DNA of 64,000 nt from NCBI GenBank assembly GCA_029862005.1, contig JAOTYD010000002.1, positions 1-64,000 on the forward strand, given 5' to 3'. The position numbers and the translations under genes are program-made. This DNA is from Gammaproteobacteria bacterium. Lineage in GTDB: Bacteria; Pseudomonadota; Gammaproteobacteria; GCA-001735895. The notes under the pieces were generated by a model. It searched no databases. It saw nothing but the letters and a program-made list of their open reading frames with translations, and was not told the DNA's origin. Positions 44,679-54,088 of this stretch are shown here, piece by piece (position 1 is the first letter of the stretch; the number at the start of each line of letters is the position of its first letter).

Positions 44679-46652
44679 CGCGCCACGCGTAATCGGCCAG
44701 ATACCGCGGCTTGCTGCACGGCCCGCCTCGAATAATACGTAACTCTGACCGCCGTAATGGGGTAGCGGTCGCAGCAACGATTCCAGCTCGTCGGCACTGG
44801 TGGCTGAGACCACAAGTACCGGCGCTCCGTCAGCACGGCGCGTGGTCCAGACCTCTGCCGAATAGGCTCCCCGCGGTAAGCCGGGTGGTCGCTCCAGTCG
44901 CAGCAGTTTCAGCTGCTCCGACAGCCTGTCGTCGGTGGTAACCAGCAACAGCGGGTGACCTGGCTGTTGCGCCGCAGCCAGGTTCTCAAAAACTGGCCGG
45001 GTATCCATAAGCCTTGACGCCAGGCGCTTCGCCGTCTGCAAAAAAACGTCATCCACAGACGCAATCAGCGTGCGGCTTGTCGCGTTCAGCGTGACATCGC
45101 GCAGAATAGGGGGTGCCTCGTTCTGATGCAGGCGCCGAAAGATATCGCTGCCAGGGTCGGCCTGTAGGTAGAGCGGTTTTGCCGGCGTGACGAACTCGAC
45201 GCGTGTCAAGGTTTCACTAACGGTTATTTCGTGTTGCTGGTTACCGTCGACCGTTGCCAGCACCAGCGGTAACTTGAAACGGTAGCCGGTAACCGGCTGT
45301 AATATTTCTATGCGAGTACGATATCCTGCGTCATCCTGGGTTACGCTATGTGCACCTAAACTCAGTCGTGGCGCGCCAGCGCGCAGCAGCCATTGCCCAA
45401 AAAACCAGCCGAGATCCCGATTTGACGCGCGTTCGAAGGCCGCCTGCAGATCCCGCCACGCGGCCGTTGTATGTTTGTGCTTTTCCCAGAATCCACGCAA
45501 ACCCTGATCAAAAGCAACCGCACCGATTTCCAGTTTCAACATGTGAAAAATAAAGGCGACCTTGTTATATCCGATCACCTGTGAAGCCTGGTGCTGTTTC
45601 GAGGTGAAAGCCGTAACCGGCCGGTCACGCTCGGCGGGAAGCGCAGCGTAATCACGTAACCATTTGATACGCATGCTCTGTGCCGCTTCGGCGCCCTGAT
45701 CGACGGCAAGCGCGTAATCGGCCAGGTAAGTGGTCAATCCTTCAGCCCAGTTGCCGCTTTCATAATCGACCGCGACCCCGCTCCCCCACCAGTTGTGTAA
45801 TACCTCGTGCGCCAATGAGCGCGTGCGCATGAACGGCAGTGGGATCACCTGTCGACCGACATAAGTCAGGCTGGGAAAACCCAGCCCCACCGGTATCGGT
45901 GCCGAGATAATATGAAAGTCGTGGTAAGGATAATCGCCGATGGTTTGCTGGTAACGCTGAATATATCCATCGGCCGCATTCAGGTAGCTGTCGGCCAGCG
46001 GGGTTAACTCCTCGTGAAAGTAGGTACGTAAGCGTAACCCGAGACCGCGTTTCTCCTGTACCTGGTATGGCCCCGCAAACAGCGACGGCGGCTCACCCGC
46101 GGCAATCGAAGCAAACTCGGCTTCATATCCATCGTCGGTATTTTGATCGCTTATGAGCTTTCCGGTCGCAACCGCCCGTTGCCCGGACGGTACTGTTATC
46201 GTCAGCCGATATTTTATGCGTCCGGTCTCGTCCCACGGAATCCAGGCATCGTATCCCGGCAGGAAAAAACCATCGCTGCCACCGCTGCTGAAAACACCGG
46301 GTGCAGATTGCTGCTGCGACCCCCGCACCGGCACGGCGCCGCGCAGCGTAAACCTGAGTTCGTGCTGAACGCCAGCTGGAAGCTGCACCAGGTACTCTTG
46401 CCCCTGCCTTAGGACGGTAATTTTCCGCCCATCGAGCAGCAGGTTTTCAATGCTGAGCCACGGCGCAAGTCGAAACCGGAAGTTGTCCCTGCCACTCACC
46501 AGTAGCCTGTCTTTAATCAGGATTTCTGCCGTATCCGTCTCAAGTAAGACGTCGATCGAGTGCTCGGTCAGCGGGCTCGAGAATTGTGCCATCGCATGGC
46601 TACTCGAATAACAGAGTAAGACCGCGAGTATGCGAAAACCGAGTTTATTCAA
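44655..46652 (-). CDS. M1-family (gluzincin) metallopeptidase, exported
   Basis: 665 aa. N-terminal signal peptide (ILAVLLCYSSSHAMAQF). The catalytic zinc motif is in LAHEVLHNWWGSGV, and 18-19 residues on, NWAEGLTTYLADYAL supplies the third Glu: HEXXH-x18-E, the M1 pattern. The N-terminal beta domain of about 240 residues and a helical C-terminal region fit the family; a GAMEN sequence is not seen, so exopeptidase specificity is unsure. Overlaps the ChaN-PDZ gene by 8 bp and the Rieske gene end by 24 bp. Confidence 0.85.
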   Translation of the reverse strand: MNKLGFRILAVLLCYSSSHAMAQFSSPLTEHSIDVLLETDTAEILIKDRLLVSGRDNFRFRLAPWLSIENLLLDGRKITVLRQGQEYLVQLPAGVQHELRFTLRGAVPVRGSQQQSAPGVFSSGGSDGFFLPGYDAWIPWDETGRIKYRLTITVPSGQRAVATGKLISDQNTDDGYEAEFASIAAGEPPSLFAGPYQVQEKRGLGLRLRTYFHEELTPLADSYLNAADGYIQRYQQTIGDYPYHDFHIISAPIPVGLGFPSLTYVGRQVIPLPFMRTRSLAHEVLHNWWGSGVAVDYESGNWAEGLTTYLADYALAVDQGAEAAQSMRIKWLRDYAALPAERDRPVTAFTSKQHQASQVIGYNKVAFIFHMLKLEIGAVAFDQGLRGFWEKHKHTTAAWRDLQAAFERASNRDLGWFFGQWLLRAGAPRLSLGAHSVTQDDAGYRTRIEILQPVTGYRFKLPLVLATVDGNQQHEITVSETLTRVEFVTPAKPLYLQADPGSDIFRRLHQNEAPPILRDVTLNATSRTLIASVDDVFLQTAKRLASRLMDTRPVFENLAAAQQPGHPLLLVTTDDRLSEQLKLLRLERPPGLPRGAYSAEVWTTRRADGAPVLVVSATSADELESLLRPLPHYGGQSYVLFEAGRAASRGIWPITRGALFRDLAP

Positions 46653-47862
46653 AACTTTGCGGGAACCTGGCCTGCAATGCGATCGTTTTGTCGCCGCGAA
46701 GTAGCGTTAACGGCAGCCAGGTTCCCGGCGCCTGGCGCTGGATGATCTCGATCAGTTCTGCGTTGGTGGCCGTTTTAAAGCCGGCCGCTGACTGTATGAC
46801 ATCACCTTCAAGAATGCCGCTTTTCGCAGCAACACTATCTGCGACCACCTGCATTACCCGCACCCCGTTATCGCCGCTTTCGATCATGACCCCCAGGCGC
46901 GGCCCTTGCGGAACAGGTCCATCGGTTTCCGTTGCAACCACGAACACCGCGTGCGCCAGGTCCGCCGGCAGAGAATCGCAGCCATCGCTGGAATCAATCG
47001 GCAGCAGCACGTCCACATCGTCGATGCCCATGTCGGCAAGCTGGTGCGGAATGCCATACCCGTATTCGAGATGACCTCTGCCGACGATTCCGACCACGAG
47101 CGCTGCGGGATCGCGGCGATGCGCCGCCGCCAGCTCTTCGGCCATGGCCCGATCCCAGGTCAGCTGCGCATCGACGAAATTCGAAAACGCATCACTTTGC
47201 AGCACCTCTTCCAGATCCGGTTCAATTGCCTTGTCCTGGCCTACCTCGTTGCCCAGGCTCTGCTTGTAGGCATACAGCTGTGCCAGCAATTCGCGGTATT
47301 CATTGCTGGCCGGCGCGGGATCCGACAGGCCTGAACGCTCTGCCTCGGGCAGCCCCTGCCAGCCTTTTTCACCCACACGGGATACCAGTTCCCGATCGAT
47401 ATTCAGGGCGATTGTCGGCAAGCGATTGAGACGTGCGAAATGCAGTAAGGGCAAGTATAAACCGGCATCGTAGCCCCAGATTTTTTGCCAGTCGGACTGC
47501 TCAAGAAATTCCTTTTCGCTCAACTTGCCCGCACTCCAGGCATCCAGTGCCGCTTGCTTGCTGCGTGGCAGCATTTCAAAGCCAAGCACCATGTTGCTGT
47601 TACGTGAATGCAATGCCGAGAGCGTGTATTGCTGCCAGCGATGGTGTTCCCGGGTCGTATGGGACTCGCCTAACAGGACAATGCGGGATTTTTCGAGACG
47701 TTTGAACACCACATCACTTGCCAGGGTTTCTCCGCTGGCGGGATCGAGCCACTGTGCGATGAGATGATCGCAGCTGTCGCTGGCCTCCACGGCCCACACC
47801 TGGCTGAAAGGGGACAACAGCAGACAGCCAGTAACAACACAAATCCTGGCAAAGATATTCAT
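46645..47862 (-). CDS. ChaN-like (DUF399) protein fused to a PDZ domain, exported
   Basis: 405 aa. Signal peptide (VVTGCLLLSPFSQVWAVE). Residues about 30-275 are the ChaN/DUF399 domain: IVLLGESHTTREHHRWQQ, GFEMLPRSKQAALDAW and VVGIVGRGHLEYGYGIPHQL, with the His/Glu of the haem/metal cleft. Residues about 305-400 are a PDZ domain (LGVMIESGDNGVRVMQV). ChaN binds haem in Campylobacter. The 8-bp overlap with an exported M1 peptidase suggests joint action, with the PDZ as docking module. Confidence 0.83.
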   Translation of the reverse strand: MNIFARICVVTGCLLLSPFSQVWAVEASDSCDHLIAQWLDPASGETLASDVVFKRLEKSRIVLLGESHTTREHHRWQQYTLSALHSRNSNMVLGFEMLPRSKQAALDAWSAGKLSEKEFLEQSDWQKIWGYDAGLYLPLLHFARLNRLPTIALNIDRELVSRVGEKGWQGLPEAERSGLSDPAPASNEYRELLAQLYAYKQSLGNEVGQDKAIEPDLEEVLQSDAFSNFVDAQLTWDRAMAEELAAAHRRDPAALVVGIVGRGHLEYGYGIPHQLADMGIDDVDVLLPIDSSDGCDSLPADLAHAVFVVATETDGPVPQGPRLGVMIESGDNGVRVMQVVADSVAAKSGILEGDVIQSAAGFKTATNAELIEIIQRQAPGTWLPLTLLRGDKTIALQARFPQSFE

Positions 47863-47962
47863 CCGGTTACCACTCCCGGGATTTCGTTAACGAATTGTCC
47901 GGTGAATACGGATATATGCTGCACACAGATCAGCAGGCTAGTTTGGGACATACCTGAGCGAA

Positions 47963-48676
47963 TTAGGGTTTGACCAGCGCCAGGCTAATGCGCTTGTTTT
48001 GCCTGCCCTTGTTCTTAAGGCCGGTGACAAGAAGCTCGCCAATCTCGGCGGTATTGCGTACATGAGTCCCCCCACACGGCTGGTAATCGGTATTTTCGAT
48101 CGTAATGGTCCGCACCGTTCCGTGTCCGCGCGGTGGTTGTACCGACATGGTACGGACCAGCTCGGGCTTTTGATCAAGCTCCGCATCGGTTATTGCGCCC
48201 ACGCTAACCGGTATCGCCTTGTCGACCAAAGCATTCAAGTCCGCGGTCAGCTGCTCCTTGTCAACCACCTGCCCTTGCAGATCAAAATCGAGTCTGCTTT
48301 CGGTTTCGCCAACCGCACCGCCCGTGGCCTGGGCACTGATCAGTGAACACACCAGGTGCATGCTGGTATGCATGCGCATCAGGCGATGTCGGCGCTCCCA
48401 GTCGATTTCCATATCGACCTTGTCTCCGGCACGAATCGCGCCTGTATCCTCGTCTTCGAGGATATGAACAATATTATGCCGATCATCGGCATAGCGCGTA
48501 TCGACAACCCGGTATTCGCGCCGGTTAATCGTCAGGCACCCGGTGTCACCTGGCTGGCCGCCGCCGAGCGGATAAAATATCGTCGCCGCGAGAATCACGC
48601 CATGGTCGAGAACCTCGACTACCTCGCTGCTGAGTGTTTTCTGGTAGCTGTCTTGATAAAATACTTTTTCCGTCAT
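47963..48676 (-). CDS. Alanyl-tRNA editing protein AlaX
   Basis: 237 aa from ATG 48676 (MTEKVFYQDSYQKTL), which gives the family start; the frame continues upstream but overlaps the dinB promoter region. Editing-site metal ligands: RMHTSMHLVCSLI gives HxxxH, and QPCGGTHVRNTAEIGEL gives Cys and His. FYPLGGGQPGDTG and WERRHRLM are also typical. Hydrolyses mischarged Ser- or Gly-tRNA-Ala in trans. Divergent from dinB with 67 bp between starts. Confidence 0.9.
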   Translation of the reverse strand: MTEKVFYQDSYQKTLSSEVVEVLDHGVILAATIFYPLGGGQPGDTGCLTINRREYRVVDTRYADDRHNIVHILEDEDTGAIRAGDKVDMEIDWERRHRLMRMHTSMHLVCSLISAQATGGAVGETESRLDFDLQGQVVDKEQLTADLNALVDKAIPVSVGAITDAELDQKPELVRTMSVQPPRGHGTVRTITIENTDYQPCGGTHVRNTAEIGELLVTGLKNKGRQNKRISLALVKP

Positions 48677-48743
48677 CGTTTTGGCCCTGCCTGCTCTGCG
48701 GTGATTCTTACCTACCCGCAACCACGAAGCAAGTCGATAAACT

Positions 48744-49820
48744 GTGAATTCTGTCCCCCAGCCCAGCCGCAAGATTATTCATATAGACGCCGACTGTTTT
48801 TATGCCGCGGTCGAAGTGCGCGACAATCCGGGACTCAAGGGTAAACCGATCGCGGTTGGCGGCAGCGCGACCCGGCGCGGCGTAATCGCTACTGCGAGCT
48901 ACGAGGCGCGCAAGTTCGGGGTGCGTTCCGCCATGGCGAGCGCGACTGCAGTCAAGCGCTGTCCACAGTTGATCCTGGTTCCCGGGCGTATGTCCGTATA
49001 CCGGGAAGCATCTCGCCAGATGCATGAAATATTCAGCGAGTACACCAATTTAGTCGAACCGTTATCGCTCGACGAGGCTTTTCTCGATGTCTCCGACTGC
49101 AAGCACTGTCGCGGCAGCGCTACGCTGATTGCACAGGAAATCCGCGAGCGGATCGCGGACAAGATCGGTATCACTGTATCCGCCGGGATCGCGCCGAACA
49201 AATTCATCGCCAAGGTTGCCAGCGACATGAATAAACCCAATGGACAGTATGTCGTAACCCCGCAACAGGTCGACGATTTTCTACAACGGCTTCCGGTCGA
49301 TCGAATCTGGGGTGTCGGCAAGGTTACCGCCCAGCGCCTGGAGCAAAAGGGTGTCAAAACCTGTGGTGACGTGCGTGCCTACGATATTTTCCAGTTCGTG
49401 CAGGAATTCGGCCAGTTTGGCGAGCATATTCACAAGCTCGCACATGGTATCGATAACCGCGCCGTGGTTTCCGAGTGGCGACGAAAATCGGTCAGTGTCG
49501 AGCACACCTACGATCAAGACCTGCCTGACCTCGAAAGTTGCCTGCAAAAAATTCCCGCCCTGATCGATTCATTGCAGACCAGGCTGCAGAGGCTCGATGA
49601 CGATTACCGCATTCACAACTGCTTCGTCAAAATGAAGTTTTTCGATTTCAATCAAACCACGGTCGAACGGCAGTTGACCGCGCCCAACTATGGCGACTAC
49701 GCAATGCTGTGCGAGGAAGCCTGGCTGCGCGCTAAAGTGCCGGTGCGCCTGCTGGGTCTCGGCGTGCGCCTGCTCGACCTGACTGATAGCGGAGGCCAGA
49801 TGGACCTGTTTGACGGGTGA
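48744..49820 (+). CDS. dinB: DNA polymerase IV
   Basis: 358 aa, GTG start. Y-family translesion polymerase: IIHIDADCFYAAVEVRDNP has the first metal Asp, SYEARKFGVRSAM the finger, SLDEAFLDVSD the Asp-Glu pair, AGIAPNKFIAKVASDMNKP the palm end. The little-finger domain follows from about 240. The C-terminal end QMDLFDG is a beta-clamp binding motif. No LexA box (CTG-N10-CAG with CTGT/ACAG ends) was found in the 67-bp leader. Confidence 0.94.
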   Translation: MNSVPQPSRKIIHIDADCFYAAVEVRDNPGLKGKPIAVGGSATRRGVIATASYEARKFGVRSAMASATAVKRCPQLILVPGRMSVYREASRQMHEIFSEYTNLVEPLSLDEAFLDVSDCKHCRGSATLIAQEIRERIADKIGITVSAGIAPNKFIAKVASDMNKPNGQYVVTPQQVDDFLQRLPVDRIWGVGKVTAQRLEQKGVKTCGDVRAYDIFQFVQEFGQFGEHIHKLAHGIDNRAVVSEWRRKSVSVEHTYDQDLPDLESCLQKIPALIDSLQTRLQRLDDDYRIHNCFVKMKFFDFNQTTVERQLTAPNYGDYAMLCEEAWLRAKVPVRLLGLGVRLLDLTDSGGQMDLFDG

Positions 49821-49868
49821 GATCGCCACCGACAGCGCCAACTTGGTAAAAAAATTAATTATTTACTC

Positions 49869-49896
49869 TTGTTTTTATTTATCAGATAGTTATGAT
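49869..49896 (+). promoter_or_regulatory. Putative sigma-70 promoter before the 62-aa orphan
   Basis: TTGTTT at 49869-49874 and TATGAT at 49891-49896, 16 bases apart, within an AT-rich stretch. Transcription would start near 49903, just before the inverted repeat at 49909-49936. Confidence 0.4.
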
Positions 49897-49908
49897 CGCC
49901 ATTTAAGG

Positions 49909-49936
49909 TAAGTTAGGAATAAACACAGCTAACTTA
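49909..49936. promoter_or_regulatory. Inverted repeat in the leader of the 62-aa orphan
   Basis: TAAGTTAG at 49909-49916 and CTAACTTA at 49929-49936 are perfectly complementary, with a 12-base loop. It lies between the putative promoter and the ATG at 49958: an operator or a leader hairpin, not a typical terminator (no T-run). Confidence 0.4.
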
Positions 49937-49957
49937 TTGTAGATAAGGCTAGGACAC

Positions 49958-50146
49958 ATGAGCAATAAAACACAGGCTCCTCCATTCGAATCACTGATTT
50001 CGTCACCCTGGGCCAGATCGCCGGAGAATTCGTACTACGGCGATCCTCGATTCGTCAACAAAGAACAGCATGGTCTGGAAGATATCGAACGCGACAATGT
50101 GGATGAAAACGGCATCGAGCGAGTCGTGATTCTCGGCTATAACTAG
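49958..50146 (+). CDS. Small orphan protein
   Basis: 62 aa, polar and acidic, no membrane segment or cysteine. Starts at ATG 49958 with AGGA seven bases upstream, and ends in ERVVILGYN. A promoter and a perfect 8-bp inverted repeat precede it, so it is probably a true single-gene unit. I do not recognise the family; the sequence PPFESLISSPWARSPE suggests an intrinsically disordered start. Function unknown. Confidence 0.55.
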   Translation: MSNKTQAPPFESLISSPWARSPENSYYGDPRFVNKEQHGLEDIERDNVDENGIERVVILGYN

Positions 50147-50259
50147 CAACCATCGATTACGGTCGTTGAGACCGTTCCCTCCTGAGCCAGTTCAGAGTCG
50201 GGCAAGCGGTAGATTTTTCATCAGACAGCGCCATTCCGAACACCTGGCGCAAACTACTG

Positions 50260-50976
50260 ATGAATAACGAAATCCTGTTGATTCTGATTGCGTTCGGCAC
50301 TTCGACGCTGACCGCGATCACGGGAATCGGCGGGGGCATGATGTTGATCGCAATCATGCCGGGCTTCATACCGGCAGCAGCGATCGTACCGGTTCACGGT
50401 ATCGTACAGCTATTTTCCAACTCGAGCCGGGCCCTGTTTGGCCTGCGTTTTCTGCACTGGGAGTTCGTGCTGGCATTTATTTCGGGCTCGGTTGTCGGTG
50501 GCCTTTTCGCTGCGGGCATTACCCGTGAAATCAATCTCGAATATACGCCACTGATTATCGCGGCCTATATCCTGTTCACGATCTGGGGACCCAAACTGGA
50601 ATTCAAAAAACCGCTCAAGGGGGAATTCGTGTTGATCGGTGCAGTTCAGACCGGGCTAAGCGTGATGGTTGGCGCAACCGGCCCGATGGGCCAGGCGGCG
50701 CTATTACGCAAGGGCCTGCAACGCGATGCACTCGTGGTCACTGCCGCGTTGATGATGACTTTCACCCACCTGATAAAAGTCGTGCTGTTTGCCCTGCTCG
50801 GTTTTTCCTTTATCAGCTACTGGCAAATCATTATCGGCATGTCGGCCGCCGTAATCCTTGGCGCCCTCCTCGGCACACATATCCGCTATAAAATTCCGGA
50901 GGCCCTGTTTCGCAGAATACTCAAGTGGGCGTTGACGGTGTTGGCACTGCGCATGATTTACCTCACGCTTGCCTGA
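50260..50976 (+). CDS. TauE/SafE family membrane permease
   Basis: 238 aa, seven or eight hydrophobic helices. GIGGGMMLIAIMPGFIPAA near the start and GAVQTGLSVMVGATGPMGQAALL in the second half are the two pseudo-repeats of the family, which exports sulfite, sulfoacetate or related organosulfur anions. Stands alone with no sulfur genes nearby, so the substrate is open. Confidence 0.85.
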   Translation: MNNEILLILIAFGTSTLTAITGIGGGMMLIAIMPGFIPAAAIVPVHGIVQLFSNSSRALFGLRFLHWEFVLAFISGSVVGGLFAAGITREINLEYTPLIIAAYILFTIWGPKLEFKKPLKGEFVLIGAVQTGLSVMVGATGPMGQAALLRKGLQRDALVVTAALMMTFTHLIKVVLFALLGFSFISYWQIIIGMSAAVILGALLGTHIRYKIPEALFRRILKWALTVLALRMIYLTLA

Positions 50977-51101
50977 CAATGCCACCCCTGGCCTGGCCTT
51001 TGGTGTGACCACGGGATATGCTGTTCCATAACTACGGTTGAGAAGTAGATACTCGAATTCAGCGAACAATGGCCGACCGGGATTATAGGTGAAAATTTCC
51101 C

Positions 51102-53342
51102 CTAGCCAAAATGCCCGGCGTCGTTAAGCGTTTGATCGATAGTTTGAATGAACTCCGATACTTTTATCGGCTTGGTAATGTAGGCCGCGAACCCGGCCTT
51201 GAGGCCCGCTTCCACATCTTTCGGCATCGTGTTGGAAGTGACGGCGATCACGGGTATGTCCTTGGTTTCACGGGTTTGTTGCAAGCGTTTCAGGGCCTGC
51301 ATGCCATTCATGCCCGGCAGGTTGATATCCATCAGGATTAAATCCGGTTGCTGACTCGTGGAAAGGTCGTATCCAACGGTAGCGTTTTCGGCGGTTAGCA
51401 TGCGGATATTTCCGAATTGACTGACAATCGCCTCCACCAGATGCAGGCTGTCCGGGTTGTCTTCGATATAGAGGAGCGTGCGAACCGGGCCATTATCGTT
51501 GCTGTCTTTCTCGTCCGCATTTGCAGCATCTTTCGCCTTGACCGCCTTTTGCATCGACGCTTGTTTGATACTCATGGGAATGTCCACCCAGAAAGTGCTG
51601 CCCTTGTTCACGGAACTCTCGAAGCCTATCTGTCCTCCCAGAATCTCGACGATCTGCCTGGTGATACTCAGGCCAATACCGGTGCCATCGATCTGACCCA
51701 GTTCATGGCCCAGGCGCTCGAATGGCTGGAACAGGCTGGCCTGTTGCTCCGGGGGTATTCCGATCCCATTATCGGTAATACTGATACGAAACATGTGTTC
51801 GGGTAGTTGCTCACAGCTTAACGTGACCGTGCCGCCCCTGCGATTATACTTGACAGCATTGGTCATAAGGTTGATCAGCACCTGTATCAGCCGGGTGCTA
51901 TCGGTAAACAGCAGCGGAAGATGTTCGTCCGCGGTCTTATCGATGACACTGACCCCTTCCTGGTCTGCCCGTGCCCGGATCAGGTAGAGGCTTTCATCAA
52001 AAACGTCGCGAGCCGGGATATCCTCCATGTTAAGGGGCAAGGTTCCGGCTTCAATCTCATTTAATTCCAGCATCTGGTCGATCAGTTCCAGCAGGTGGTT
52101 ACCGTTCCTCAGTATGTGCTCGACCGCGGATTTCTGGTCTTCCGTCAGGGGTTCCGCGGCATTCATTTCCATCATTTGCGCGAATCCCAAAACGGAATTC
52201 ATTGGCGTACGAAGTTCATGGTTCAGGGAAGATATAAATGCCGATTTATGGTTGCTCGAACTGATTGCTTCGTGAGCCAGGTTAACCAGTACCGTATTTT
52301 TTCTCCCGACATCGTCGATCATCCGGTTAAAAGATTTCTCAAGCTTTCGGATTTCGAGGGGTCGCAGGTCGGAAGAAAGGTTTACTTTCGATGATAAATC
52401 CCCCTGCGCGACGGACTGGGCAGTGTCGGCCATAACCTGCATTGGATGCGAAAGTATGCCGGAAATCCACCAGCTGAGGAATGCGGCGACAAAAATTCCC
52501 AGTATCGCTATGGTCAGAGCGGCCTTCGAAATACTTTGCGCATCCTGAAATATTTCTGATTGCGGTTGCGGAACCATAACGCCCCAGCCCACGCCCGGCA
52601 CGACGTTAAATCCTGCGACCATGTCAGCCTTTACTGCGGGTGAATAAAACTGGGTTACACCATTTTCGCCGGCCATCATTTTTTGCACCACGGAGATCCT
52701 GGAAAGGTCTTTCATCGAGTCCATCCAGTCTTGCTTCGGGTGTGCGATCACACTGCCCTTGCTATCGACAATGGCCGCGTGACCTTTTTCGCCGAATGCA
52801 ACCGCCCTTTGCAGCTCAATAAAATACTGGGTTGAAACCTCCCCGATGGCAGTGTTCCCGTCTGTCATTTTTCTGACCAGATAGATTGCTGGCTGGATTT
52901 TTGGATTGTGGGTAATACTGCTGAATTGAATACTACCCGGGTCATCTGCGGCCGCCCCAAACGTGTCTTTTAATGAGGAAAGCACTGTTTCAGAAAATTG
53001 CTGACCCTGAGGACAGGCCAGCGCACACTGAAGTTGCTGTATTTTTCCAGTTGCATCAATCGAACAGACGTGATGAAAATACAGCTCGCCAAGGTGCCAT
53101 TCCAATCCCTTTAGTTTTTCCTTGTTCTGCAAATTGTCGGTGGTAAGTTGAAACGCCGACCGTAAATCGGTGGCATATCGGTCCAGTGCAATGGTTAAAT
53201 TCCTGGCAATGACCTTGTGCTGATTTTCAACCACGGAGAATTCATTGTTGACAGCTGTTTGATGGTGCCAATACGCGAGGATGCCCACTGGAAAGATAGA
53301 TACCAGTAGCAGGGCTCCGAAGATTAGCGTTCGCAGTTTCAT
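51102..53342 (-). CDS. Hybrid sensor histidine kinase (Cache, HAMP, HisKA, HATPase, REC)
   Basis: 746 aa. TM1 at about 7-25, then a dCache-like periplasmic sensor (about 30-275, with FGEKGHAAIVDSKGSVIAHP), TM2 (AALTIAILGIFVAAFLSWWI), HAMP, HisKA with the phospho-His in SLNHELRTPMNSVLGF, ATPase domain (DNGIGIPPEQ, DGTGIGLSI), and a receiver with Asp in ILMDINLPGMNG and Lys in YITKPIK. Cache domains usually sense small metabolites. The partner regulator is not adjacent. Divergent from gloA across 315 bp. Confidence 0.9.
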   Translation of the reverse strand: MKLRTLIFGALLLVSIFPVGILAYWHHQTAVNNEFSVVENQHKVIARNLTIALDRYATDLRSAFQLTTDNLQNKEKLKGLEWHLGELYFHHVCSIDATGKIQQLQCALACPQGQQFSETVLSSLKDTFGAAADDPGSIQFSSITHNPKIQPAIYLVRKMTDGNTAIGEVSTQYFIELQRAVAFGEKGHAAIVDSKGSVIAHPKQDWMDSMKDLSRISVVQKMMAGENGVTQFYSPAVKADMVAGFNVVPGVGWGVMVPQPQSEIFQDAQSISKAALTIAILGIFVAAFLSWWISGILSHPMQVMADTAQSVAQGDLSSKVNLSSDLRPLEIRKLEKSFNRMIDDVGRKNTVLVNLAHEAISSSNHKSAFISSLNHELRTPMNSVLGFAQMMEMNAAEPLTEDQKSAVEHILRNGNHLLELIDQMLELNEIEAGTLPLNMEDIPARDVFDESLYLIRARADQEGVSVIDKTADEHLPLLFTDSTRLIQVLINLMTNAVKYNRRGGTVTLSCEQLPEHMFRISITDNGIGIPPEQQASLFQPFERLGHELGQIDGTGIGLSITRQIVEILGGQIGFESSVNKGSTFWVDIPMSIKQASMQKAVKAKDAANADEKDSNDNGPVRTLLYIEDNPDSLHLVEAIVSQFGNIRMLTAENATVGYDLSTSQQPDLILMDINLPGMNGMQALKRLQQTRETKDIPVIAVTSNTMPKDVEAGLKAGFAAYITKPIKVSEFIQTIDQTLNDAGHFG

Positions 53343-53657
53343 GAATGGACAAATATATTACACGAGCCGGTCATCCAAGTAACAATAATCACATGAGGTA
53401 ACTATTTGAAGTTATAGAACATATGACCGGGATATGCACTGAATTTCGGGAACTCGCCTAACCGGAAAAGTCATTTGATCCTAGGCTATAAAATTGGCTG
53501 GCAACTATTATTGACATACGAATTTGCCAATTACTTCAAGCCGAAATACCCTCTCTGAAAATCCTGTTTGTTCCCCTGGTACCCCTTATATTACTAACCT
53601 CCACGTGAGTTTGCCGGATATACTGGTGGCCATTTTTTAATTTATCAAGGTGCAGCT
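53343..53657. other. Gene-free stretch between the hybrid kinase and gloA
   Basis: 315 bp, AT-rich relative to its flanks. A perfect TTGACA is at 53511-53516 but lacks a good -10 at 16-18 bases; TATACT at 53619-53624 may serve gloA with a weak -35. No RNA gene, terminator or relic was recognised. Confidence 0.4.
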
Positions 53658-54053
53658 GTGGCAAAAATTATTCACACCATGATTCGCGTGCTCGATCTTG
53701 ATCGGTCAAAATCTTTTTACCAGCAGGCCTTTGGTCTCAAGACTTCGCACGAACTTGACTTTGATGAATTTGCCCTGGTTTATCTGCGCAACGATGAAAA
53801 CGATATGGAAATCGAGCTGACGCTTAACAAGGGCAGGACCACCGCCTATAAGCACGGCAATGGTTATGGGCATGTGGCCATGTGTGTTGATGACCTTGAT
53901 AACGAACACGAACGATTAACCGAACTCGGAATCGAACCTACCGACATTGTCGAGTTTGCTCCCGAAAATAACCTGCTCGCGCGTTTCTTTTTTGTCACCG
54001 ATCCGGACGGTTACGAAATCGAAGTATTGCAACGACATGGCCACTATCAATAG
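53658..54053 (+). CDS. gloA: Lactoylglutathione lyase (glyoxalase I)
   Basis: 131 aa, GTG start. Isomerises the glutathione-methylglyoxal hemithioacetal. The VOC fold shows paired beta-alpha-beta-beta-beta units, with metal ligands His in IIHTMIRVLDLDRS, Glu in DMEIELTLN, His in GYGHVAMCVDD and Glu in YEIEVLQR. The short length without extra loops suits the Ni2+/Co2+ type of E. coli. Confidence 0.92.
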   Translation: MAKIIHTMIRVLDLDRSKSFYQQAFGLKTSHELDFDEFALVYLRNDENDMEIELTLNKGRTTAYKHGNGYGHVAMCVDDLDNEHERLTELGIEPTDIVEFAPENNLLARFFFVTDPDGYEIEVLQRHGHYQ

Positions 54054-54088
54054 CGCGCTTGCCCAATCACGGAGCCATGGTGAGCGGC

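Noticed and set aside
50157-50369. Minus-strand frame beside the TauE-type gene, about 70 codons
   Set aside because: It overlaps the real permease start on the opposite strand, has no ribosome site and resembles no family.
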